A DNA stretch of 64,000 nt. Source: Paroedura picta (Eukaryota; Chordata; Lepidosauria; Squamata; Gekkonidae). How positions within the stretch are numbered: position 1 is the stretch's first letter; every line of letters starts with the position of its first letter. Shown here piece by piece: positions 33,301 through 43,800 of the stretch. Location: positions 10,784,501-10,848,500 of the forward strand of contig NC_135384.1 of assembly GCF_049243985.1 (NCBI RefSeq), given 5' to 3'. The notes below the pieces were generated by a model. The model saw nothing but the letters and a program-made list of their open reading frames with translations, searched no databases and was not told the DNA's origin. A program made the translations under genes and the position numbers.

Positions 33301-36166
33301 AAGTGGACAAGTTGCTGGGATCAGTGAGGGCGACCACTTGGCACCTGGATACTTGTCCATCATGGCTGCTCAAATCAGGCAACCAACAGATAGGAGGCCC
33401 TTGGAAGGATTTTGTCAGCCTCTCTCTGACATCAGGATAGTCCCCCAAAGTGCTGAAGGTGGCAATGGTTTATTTCCCCCCCCCCTGAAAAAAACATCTC
33501 TGGATCTGTGTGACCCCACCAGCTATTGCCCTGTCTTGCACCTTACATTTCTAGGAAATGTAGTTGAGACAGCTGCCAAAACCTGGCTCCGGGCATTCTT
33601 GGAGGAAACCTCAGACCTTGATAAATAACAGTTGGGCTACCATCCTGGCCATGGGGTGGATACTGCACTGGTCACCCTGACAAATGATCTCTGGTGCCAG
33701 CTGGATAGGGGTGGTTCGGCTATTGTCATACTTTTAGGTATGTTGGCTGCATTTGATGTGGTCGACCATGAGTTGTTAGCCCACTGCCTCACCTGGACAG
33801 GGATTACGGAGAAAGCCTTACAGTTGCTGATCTTCCTTCAGAACTGGACACAGAGGGGAGTGATGGGGGAAGAGTTATCTGGCCCCTTTATGCTCCCTTG
33901 TGGAGTGCCACAGGGGGTGATAATCTCCCCCACACTTTTCAACATCTATATGTGCCCTTTGGCACAGCTGGTCCAGGGCTTTGGGCTGGATTGTCAGCAG
34001 TATGTGGATGATACTCAGCTCTATCTCCAAATGGACGGCCAGAAGGACTCCCCCATTGGAAACATTTCCAAGGTGTATGGAAGCAGTGTCTGGAAGGCTC
34101 AGGCAGAGTTGCCTGAAATCCAACCCCCTCCCCCCAAGATTGAGATCCTATGGCTGGGTAAAAGGGGACAGGATCAAGGAGCAGATTACAGCTGTTCCAA
34201 CAGTCAGGAATTTGGAGGTGATCTTTGATACTTCCTTATCTGTAGAGGCTCAGATCATGATGGTAGCCCAATTAACATTTGCTATCTGCACCAAGCTAGC
34301 CTACTAGCACCCTACCTGTCCCCAGAACACCTGGGCACAGTGATCCATACAATGAAATAGAGTTTTGTAACTCACTCTACATGGGCCTTCCCTTGTCTCT
34401 GACACAGAAATTGTAGTTGGTGTATAACGTGACTAGGATTGGGTGCTTCGGCATCCAAAACGGCTGTTCACACATGAAGCAGCCAGCACCGTGGGGGGGG
34501 GGGGGGAAGGGGTGGCGTGGGTACTGACATGCCAGTCCAGTGCAAACGGCTGCTTCTGACACTGAAGCGTCTGACCCTAATTGTGCCTGCTAGGGTCCTC
34601 ATGAGGCCATCTTGGAGCTGCCTATATTGAGGCAGCTGCATTGGTTACCAATTGGCTTCTGGATCAGGTTCAAGGTTTTGGTTCTTATTTTCAAAGCCAT
34701 CAACAGCCTGGGTCCCACTTATCTGAGGGACTGTTTGTTTCCTTATGCCGCTTGCACCCCTTGCTCTGTGGGGATGAATTTGCTGGCTGTCACCAACCCC
34801 AGGGAGGAATGCCTAGCTTCAACTAGGGACAGAGCCTTTGCATTCCTGGCCCTGTCCTGGTGGAATGAGCTCCCAGACAGATCAGCATTCTTCAGGGCCT
34901 GCTAGATGGAGTTCTTCTACCAGGTGTTTGGTTGAGGCCAAGCTAGAAAGGTTGGTCTCTCCCTCCATAGACCCATAGGCTGGACATCACCAGTAGATAA
35001 CTCCCAGGTGATAGTGAATGTTGTGGTAGGGTATGGGTGAATAGAAAAGGGGACTATTTTTGCCACCAATATTGGTTTTTTATGTATTGGGTTTTAAATG
35101 TATTGGGTATTGATGAGGGTTTTTAGGTTTTATTGTAAACCGCCATGAGTGAGCGATCAGCAAATGCAAATATAAATAAATAAACAAACAAATAAACAAA
35201 TTTCCCATGGAACTGGAATAAAGGCTTGGAATATTGCAACAACATATCTCCTTTTTCCCCCAGATATGAATGCTTGCATTAAATGTCCACAAGATCAGTA
35301 TTCCAACAAACACCAAAATCAATGTCTTCCCAAGGACATAAGCTTCCTCTCGTTCAAAGAACCTTTAGGAATCATCTTGACTCTGCTGGCTATTTCTTTC
35401 TCTCTAATCACAGCCATGGTGTTTGGAATCTTTTGGAAGCACCAGGACACTCCCATCGTCAAAGCCAACAACCAAAACCTCACCTACCTTCTCCTCATCT
35501 CCCTCCTGCTTTGCTTCCTCTGCTCCTTGCTCTTCATTGGACAGCCTGGAAAAGTCACTTGCCTTCTCCGGCATACTACTTTTGGCATTGTCTTCTCTGT
35601 GGCCATCTCCAGTGTGCTGGCCAAAACCATCACAGTGGTTGTGGCCTTCATAGCTACAAAGCCAGGATCCAGGATGAGGAAATGGGTGGGGAAAAGACTA
35701 GCCTATTCAATTGTTCTTTCTGGAACCTTTATTCAAGCAGGACTTTGTGGTCTTTGGATAAGCACTTCCCCTCCATTTCAAGATAAAGACATGCACTCAC
35801 TGCCAGGGAAAATCATACTGGAATGCAATGAAGGCTCAACTGACATGTTTTACTCTGTCCTGGGCTACATGGGGGGGGTTGGCCATTGTCAGCTTCATGG
35901 TGGCTTTCCTAGCCAGGAAGTTGCCCGACAGTTTCAATGAAGCCAAATTTATCACTTTCAGTATGTTGGTGTTTTGTAGCGTGTGGGTGTCCTTTGTTCC
36001 AACTTACTTGAGCACAAAAGGGAAATCCATGGTGGCTGTGGAGATCTTCTCCATCTTAGCCTCCAGCGCTGGCTTATTGTTTTGTATTTTTTCCCCAAAA
36101 TGCTACATCATTGTTCTGAAGCCAGAGCTGAACACCAGAGAACACATGATCAGAATGAAAAATTAA
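27363..36166 (+). CDS. V2R-C, vomeronasal type-2 receptor with a one-base G-run frameshift in the 7TM exon
   Basis: Exons: 27363-27583, 29431-29722, 29845-30675, 31196-31423, 32747-32873, 35264-36166. I chose the ATG at 27363 ([13 protein letters not shown]) because V2R-D and -E start there. An in-frame ATG 15 bases upstream is ACG in V2R-D. Signal peptide, Venus-flytrap domain, [11 protein letters not shown] hinge and the first four helices are open. The exon 6 run at 35871-35878 has eight G, against seven in V2R-B (25404-25410) and V2R-D (45632-45638). This shifts the frame near helix 5, and translation ends at 35940, about residue 791. The rest (helices 5-7, ending [16 protein letters not shown]) is preserved in the other frame up to 36166. 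Either a very young pseudogene, a polymorphism or a homopolymer read error. Introns 1, 4 and 5 carry a 5S-SINE, a CR1 and an L2 copy. Confidence 0.88.
27893..28105 (-). mobile_element. 5S-rRNA-derived SINE in V2R-C intron 1
   Basis: The reverse orientation shows CAGATCTTGGGCACTAAGC, AGAATCAGCCTTGG, GGGAGACCACCAGG (decayed) and a 3' body with AACCATATGGGGTTGCGAC. It is shared at the equivalent place in V2R-D (38368-38576) and so predates the duplication. Confidence 0.7.
31916..32430 (-). mobile_element. CR1 LINE 3' end in V2R-C intron 4
   Basis: It begins ATAGAATCATAGAGTTGCAA, the inverse CR1 terminus. It continues through the conserved tail (AACTCCCTGCACTTTGC; AATCAGCCTCTCCGTCAGAT) and further upstream sequence such as CCCCTCTCAGTTGTCTCC and AGACCAAGCTCCCCCAACC. 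A shorter copy with a 222-bp internal loss lies at the same place in V2R-D. Confidence 0.85.
33125..35205 (+). mobile_element. L2-like LINE, 5'-truncated, in V2R-C intron 5
   Basis: Sense-oriented reverse transcriptase remnants: [34 protein letters not shown] and the catalytic YVDDTQLYL (about 34000-34030). The C-terminal part is [26 protein letters not shown] and ALSWWNELP. The 3' end GTAAACCGCCATGAG runs into AAATAAATAAAC repeats, as expected for this clade. Several frameshifts separate the open segments, so the copy is dead. It lies in the same intron of V2R-D in shortened form, which dates it before the 10.5-kb duplication. Confidence 0.85.
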
Positions 36167-37348
36167 AAGAATATTCCAATTAGTTGAGTAATTTATTCTT
36201 CTGTCTAGTTCTTTGAAGTACCAAAAAACTAAAATTATACACGGAGACATGATGAAAAAAGCCATTTATTTTGGGGAGTACATAAGAAGCCACTACTTTA
36301 TGTACAGCAAAATGATCTGCAATGGGTATTAAAACTTTTAAGCTTAAGTGAGAGAAAGTGGCACTATCCACCCATGGTAGACCTCCTCTGTTGTTCTTCC
36401 TTTCTGATGGAGAAACGTGCTGTACTCAGCAATGCATCAATGAAACAGAAAAGAAAAATGTCAGGTGATGCATGCCTGATTTGTTACATGAAGTCTCTCC
36501 TCATTTCACCAGACAGGCTTCAGTTTATATTTAATACAGATCAGAGAATCATAGAGTTGGAAGAGCAAATGAGTATAACTGCCCTGCCATATTAAGAAAA
36601 TATCAAAATATCTTCACCACATAGGTATAAATCTTTGAAAAGAATTCCTCTCTGAATATATAATTATTTCCTCAAACTGATCAGTAAGTGAGCAATTTCT
36701 AGAGCCATAGAGAACCCCATGACAATGCCCTGAATCCCCCCCACACCAGTTTAGAATGATAGAATCATAGAGTTGTAAGGGACCTCTAGGGTCATCTAGG
36801 ACACCCCCCTGCAGAATGCAGGAAATTCACAACTACCTGCTCACCCACAGTGACCCCAATTCCATGTCCAAATGATGCCTCCCCCTCCCCCCCCCCCCAA
36901 AAAAAACAGAATCCCTGGCCAGTCCCTGTTTTAAAAAATCTGTTCAGTGTAATGTTTATGAACAGTACAAAGACATGATGGTCCCAATTTAATCAGTTCA
37001 AATTATATTGGAGGTAATCATGGTTGTTCTAATTATTACCTAATGTTGACCCAGGACACTACAAAAAATGGTGAGTTTTCCATGAAATTCACTTGAAATC
37101 CAACATGATCCATGATAAGCATGTATTTCCAAGAAAACCTAGACATTTCTGTCTTATTTGAAATATGACAGGATGGTTCACACGTTTTGATCTTGGTCAT
37201 CCAAGCTCATTTACTTTGAATAGGTCACCCCTGTTCACCTCGAGCATGATGGGTGACAAGAGAACTGCCTGAAAAAATAGTTTTCAAATACAAGATAAAA
37301 ATCTAAGCAAAACAGGCAACTTCCATTAGAGTGGAAGTATGTACTTGT

Positions 37349-37511
37349 TTAATTAAATAGTCCTGCTGTGAAATTGCCAGCTGAACCTCTGGGCGCTTCA
37401 ATCACCGTCTAACTAGGAGGAAGCATCATAGTCCAAATTATTGGTCTCCAGCTACCTAACAGATTTCCAGAAAACAAAAACAAACGACAGCCTCTGAAAG
37501 ATAGTATAAAA
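37349..37511 (+). promoter_or_regulatory. Candidate V2R-D promoter: TTAATTAA site and TATA box
   Basis: TTAATTAA at 37349-37356 and TATAAAA at 37505-37511, 334 bp before the ATG. Layout and spacing equal those of V2R-C, as expected of the recent copy. The independent support comes from V2R-E. Confidence 0.5.
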
Positions 37512-37838
37512 TTCCCCAACACCCAAAACGATTACAAGTAGAGAAAGTCTGAGATCATCTCTATTGCTATTTAATAATTTCCACCTTATTTTGTTTTAAT
37601 GGAGAATATTCCTTTTTATTCATTTGCTGACACATTTTAAGCAAAAGAAAAAAATCAATGCATTAAATAAACCTGGATTTTTATCCCTTCTTTTTAATCG
37701 TTAATATTAAGCTTCTAGGTACTTCAAAAAAGACTATTAGCTAAGGGACTGTTAACTGTAATAAAACAAGTGCTGGACCCAGAATGATGCATATGGCAAT
37801 GGTAATAAGTACAGGTTAAGAGAACGTTTGTCATCAGA

Positions 37839-40800
37839 ATGGTGATGATTCTTCTGTTGCTTCTCATTCTGCTGCCTTGTGACGTATGCAAGAAAAAGGG
37901 TATTAATTGCACTACAGTTGTTGACCCTCTGCCTATTCCTCATGAATTTTACCAGCCGGGTGACCTTATCCTTGGTGGGATTGTCTCTCAGGTCTTCTCC
38001 ACCCACAACACTCTGAACTTCACACGGCAACCCGCACAGATGTTGTTTAATGAACCCATGTAAGCAATTCTTTGAACACATTTTATCATCTGTTTATCTT
38101 TGTCTTACACAGTATTTTCATAAATACCGACAGCTGCTGTAAATGTTTATTCCATGCAAAGTCTTCAGTTCTGAAATGTTACATGTATAATTGGATTGCA
38201 TATTGCCTACTTGAAACTTAGTTTTGAGCATGACAACTCACTCAACAGGGTGATGTAGTCAGTCCTGACTTCTAAACCACTAAAAAGTTGTTGTCAGCCA
38301 CCCAGTTCCAAAAGAAACAGTAAAAGAAGAAATCAGAACATCATCCACATAATATCTTTTATTTTATTGGTAAAATACTGTCAAGTCATAACCAACTTGT
38401 CGCAACCCCATATGGTTTTTTTCAGGGCAAGAGACATACTGAAGTAGATTGGAATTACATGCCTGTGTGTAGCCACACTAGACTTCTTGGTGGTCTCCCA
38501 TATGATTAATTACCAAGGCTGATTCTGCTTAGTGCCCAAGATCTGATGAGACCAGGATGTCCAGGTCAAATATTACCTACTATTAGGATCTCAAGTTTAT
38601 TTATGCAGTCACAGATCAGAATGCAGAGTGCAAACCAAATCATTTTGTTACCTCTTGCTGATTAAAAAAAAAGTCCCTGTGTTTTCACCATGTACAAAAC
38701 ATGTAGTCCTTTGTATATCAATTCTTTTCATTGCATCCAACCTCATGAAGAGTTCTGGAGAACTCAAAATAAAGCTTGTGCACTGAATGTGTCATTTAAT
38801 TTTTAATCAACTGTGATTGGCATTCAGTGGTTTGGGGCCCTAAATGACTTCAGATGTAACATGCATGTATTTAGAAAGTGCCTCACATACACTTTGCATA
38901 ATAAAGCTCTAACTATAAAAATATTTCATATGTACACCCTTAGCATTGTACTCTATGAATCTTCCCTCCCATCTTATTGAGGATTTGCATTGGCTATAAC
39001 ATCCAATATTATACAGGACTGAGTAAACTCCCGTCATCTTCAGGTGTTTCTGGAAGCTAACCACCTTCTCGTATCAACATTATAGACATTAAAGTTTGTG
39101 AAATATCTGTCCAGTTTGTGGTTTACAATGGGAAGTTTGTGGCAGGTCAGCTATCACAAACATTCCACAAACGTTCCAGCTGTTCATGGAGGTTCATGCT
39201 GGTTTGTGAATGGATTATCAGATTTAAATTAAACTAGGTAGTTTGGCTGGCTCAGCATACTATCCTTTTGTATTTTAAATAGTAATATATCATGACAAAC
39301 TTTATCTTGTGAAAGTTACTGAAAAACTAAGGTTGCCAAATGCAAAACGTGATGTCACTTCTCTGTCACCAGTGATTTGGAGTTCATTAAGAGAGCTAAC
39401 TAGATTGTGAGCATAGATAATCTGTAGACATGATCTTCTAGGGCTTCCCAAAAATATTTCTCAAATGTGTTAAAAGGCTCCTGAGTGAATGGGATTCTAA
39501 ACCAATTAATTGACAGGGAACTGAAATAAATGAACAGATCTCACAATGAATATCCATGAGATTATATTTGATTTTTTCATGTCAGTGGAAAAGGAAAGGA
39601 GGGTTCGTTTTCTGATTCAAGTACGAATTATCTTGTAAAACTGAAGATAAAAGAATGTAGTTAGGCCACATGCTTAGTTTCCATTTAAAAGATAATTTTT
39701 CTTTCGTGAAGAGCAAGTCCATCAATTACCCCACAACAGATTACCCCACAACAGATAAATCAGTCTCCAAGCTTTGAACACTACTGTGCTGGGAAGTAAA
39801 ATGGAGAGGTTTGACATCCATTCCATGAGGTCATCAGGGGGCTTTGTGTGGCAGATCTTCTGGTCAAATGTTGCTTAAGTCAACACTCTTGGACTCTCTT
39901 TGCAGGTCAGTGCCAAAGAACTACCAGAATAACTTGGCCTTGGCCTTTGCAATAAAAGAGATCAATGACCATCCCAGCATCTTAAGGAACATCACTTTGG
40001 GCTTCCACATCCTCAACAGCTACTATGTGCCAAGGATGACCTACAAGGCCACCCTCAGCTTGCTTTCCACTCAGTGGAAGTTTGTACCCAATTTCAAGTG
40101 TGATATACAAAACAAACTCCTGGCAATCATTGGAGGACTCACAGCTGATATTTCAGTCAACACAGCCAGGATCATTTCCATCTACAAGATGCCACAGGTA
40201 AGTACTTACGAGAGGCTTATGTAAATGCCTTGAGTAACAATATGTCAATATCTCAAGTAACTTTTGAGCAAATGACTTTCAAAATGAATGTCACATTGAG
40301 TCATACTCCTTTAGAAACATGTAATCTCTTTTCCTTCAGCTCACATATGGAATATTTTCACAAGAGGATGGCGAGAAGATCTTTTTCCCATATCTATATC
40401 AGATGGTCCCAAACGAAGCCTCTCAGTTCATGGGAGTTGTCCGCTTACTTCAGCATTTTGGATGGACGTGGATTGGGCTTGGAGCTATGGATGATGATGA
40501 TGGGGACAGATTTTTAGGAACTATGACAACTTTGCTTACTGAGAATGGCATCTGTTCTGCCTTCACATTAAGGTTCCCCAAAATAACTTATATGCAGGAG
40601 GCAATAGACTTACTTATGGAGCAAAGAGAAACTTACAATGTTCACAATAAGACAACTGCTAATGTATATTTTGTGTATGCCGTGCCTGCATTTGTGTTTA
40701 TTTTGAGAATGTTGTTGTTTATAGCACCCTTTATGTCATTGCCACCTGTGCATAAAGTGTGGGTTCTGACATGCCAGTGGGATTTTGCCTCATTTTCCTT

Positions 40801-43800
40801 TGAAAAGAACTGGGATGTAGAATGTTTCCATGGGGCCATATCCTTCACAGTGCACTCCAATCAGCCCCCTGGATTCCAGCAATTCCTTCAGGATATCAGT
40901 CCTACCAGAGCAGAAGGAGATGGTTTTATGAAGAACTTCTGGGAGCAGGCATTCAGTTGTTCACTGAAAAATGCAGATGCTCTTGGGGACAGCAACAAAA
41001 TCTGTACTGGTGAAGAAAAGCTGGAGAACATTCCAATGATTTTGTTTGAAACGAGCATGATAGGCCACAGTTACAGTGTCTACAATGCTGTCCATGCTGT
41101 GGCACATGCCTTACATGACATCTCCATCTCCAGATCCAAGCACAGATGTCTTGGAAAGAATGTACAGCCTTGGCAGGTAATTATGCCTTTGTGATACAAT
41201 ACATTTTCATCTTGGTTCTCCAAGGTAGATAGGAGTTATGGGATAGAGGCAGTATAATATGTTGTCTGCTTGTGAGGAGGGCTGGTCTAGAAGACTAATA
41301 AATAATAATAATAATAATCTAATAATAATATCGTTTAAAGCATTCCACTGCTTCGGTAATCATACAATCTTTCCCATGCTGTATCAAAGTAATTATTTCT
41401 TCACGAGAGGCATACCTGTTGCTACATCTGTAGCAACAATGTAAAAATGAGAAAGTTCTTGTTAAGTATAATTAACACTTATAAAAGTATGGCAGAAGTA
41501 ATGGAGGCTTTGTTGAGCAAGGACATTGCACAAGTTGCAGTCCAAACCTGAGCAAAAGTTGCAACCTTTGGAGCCCATTAAAGTCAAAGTATTTAGAAGT
41601 GAACCACCCTGGCCTATTACGCACGGCCGCTGAAACGCCGCCATGGAGATTGCGGAGGAGGAAGAAGCGAAGCAAACCACTTACATATGGGACGGAATGC
41701 AATAGCAGCAAAACCCAGAGTATCCGATTATGCACACGGTTACTCTGGAGTCGGTTCTGGTTGCGCCCTGGTCTGGGAAGCTCCACTTTCTTCCGCATCT
41801 CGCTAACATGGCTTTTTCGGCGGCATACATTGACTCTGCACCCGGTTGCTGCCTGCAAGGTGCATAATTGGTGATTTTAGCTGCTGCCATTCCACCCCGA
41901 ATGTGGATCTTCCACTCCGTGCATAATGGGCCTCTGAATGGGACTCCAATCTGGGACCATTGTGTTAATCAACATCTCCTTGTCTATGTATGTGTGTGCT
42001 TTGCTTTCTACCCACTAGATCCATCATTTTCTGAGGTACATCATGTTCAACAACAGTGCTGGAGACACTCTGTCCTTTCATAAAAATGGAGAAATGAAAA
42101 CTGGGTTTGATGTGACAAATTGGGTAACATTCCTTAATGGCTCTTTTGCGAGAGTCAAAGTGGGAAGACTGGATCCCTGGGCTCCTGTAGGGAAAGAGTT
42201 GAGCCTTAGAGATGATCAAATTGTGTGGCATAAAACCTTTACACAGGTGAGATGTAGAACTAGAAGTTGAACTTAAAAGAGTGGGCAAGGGGGAATCTAG
42301 CATATTTCTTACTTTAGCCGGCCCTCTTGTTGCTTCAGAGGACACGGTAAATTTTGAATCCTCTGAATTTCTCACCAATATAAATTCTTTTTGGACAGAC
42401 AGACATAAACATATATACATTTCTTCATTTTAATGTTATCTAATGGGATTGGGATTCGTTAAATTAATCAATTTTCACTTGAATATAGTTTCCTTCAAAA
42501 TAAACTTGCCTTCTTGTTTCATGACCGCATTCTGCCATTTAAACCATATCTAATATATCCGGAGACATTTTAGGAGTTCCAGTTTTAGTTGAGCTAATAT
42601 TCCGCTCACTATCTTATCATCAAAACAAGGACTGAGGAAAAGTAACACCTGGCTTCACTGCCATGAATGCTGCTTCTGAGAACAGCAAGGTTAAAAGGGA
42701 GGAGTAGAGAACATTGTGATATAGAATCATAGAGTTGCAAGGGACCTCCTGGGTCATCTAGTCCAACTCTCTGCACTTTGCAGGAAACTCACAACCCTAT
42801 CGCTCATCCACTATAACCTGCAACCCCTTTGAATCTTCACAGAATCAGCCTCTCCGTCAGATAGCTATCCAGCCTCTGTTTAAAATTTCCAAAGATGGAG
42901 AACCTACCACCTCCCAAGGAAGCCTGTTCCACTGAGAAACCGCTCTGTCAGGAAATTCTTCACCATCTTTGTTGCCCTCCTCTGGACACACACCAGTTTG
43001 ACTACAAATTGGTAAACTACTTTGAGTTCATTGGAGAGAGAAGGCAGGGTTTCATGAAACAGAAACAGCTGTGGGAGAAAGTGACGCCAGCTGTTTTTTT
43101 GATTTTCATAGTAACTCAGTAACAGTAACACTGTTGCCATCATCTCATTGATACTGTGAACATGACTTTCTTTTTCTGGCAGCAATATGGAAAGAAAATG
43201 TCCCATGGGATCCCATGCCAGACCAGGAGAGCGCAGTTGTCATTCACATTCTCTTGCAACAGCATGCAGTCTGCCAGTCTGATATTCCCAAGGCATATTT
43301 TCAACATGCCCCTCTCCCTTTTCTGCTTATGAACAGGGGTGGCCTGTTTCAATGTGCAACGCAAACTGCGGTCCTGGTTCCAGCAGGAAAAAGAGGGAAG
43401 GGGAGATATTTTGCTGCTATGATTGTGATCCGTGTCCAGAAGGAATGATCTCTGAGCAGATGGGTGAGAAATTGTACCTGAGAATAAGCCCTGCTAACTA
43501 ACATGGGAGTTATATCTGAATCATACTGGTATTTATAGCCTATATTTATGGCCCAGTGACTTCCAGTCATCTCCCTTTCTCTATTCTCATGTTTCCTGAA
43601 GGATCTGTGACATTTCACAGCCACTGTAATCAAATAATCATAATAGTGGTTGCTTAACTTTGAACAGTTAAGCCTTGCACTTATTTAGGGTAGTTTAATC
43701 TCTTACTGCCCTTGAGGAGGGGCACCAAAATAATAGTGAACTGGAGGTGAACTGTGAGGCATTTGCAAGGTTTTTTGCAGACAGAATCTTGTCACTCCGC

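Larger units (their letters stand above)
24797..35263 (+). repeat. Tandem segmental duplication, copy 1 (about 10.5 kb)
   Basis: Sequence from the V2R-B 7TM exon through its 3' flank and V2R-C exons 1-5 is repeated from the V2R-C 7TM exon through V2R-D exons 1-5. Landmarks shift by a constant offset: exon 1 starts 10476 bases apart, exon 2 10475 and exon 3 10495. Later offsets differ because of insertions and deletions. By eye the non-coding parts differ at only a few percent of sites. A third, more diverged start of the unit follows V2R-D. Confidence 0.88.

Noticed and set aside
33632-34228. 198-codon frame with a YVDD reverse transcriptase motif as a possible host gene
   Set aside because: It is the core of a truncated L2-like LINE with frameshifts on either side and an A-rich tail downstream.
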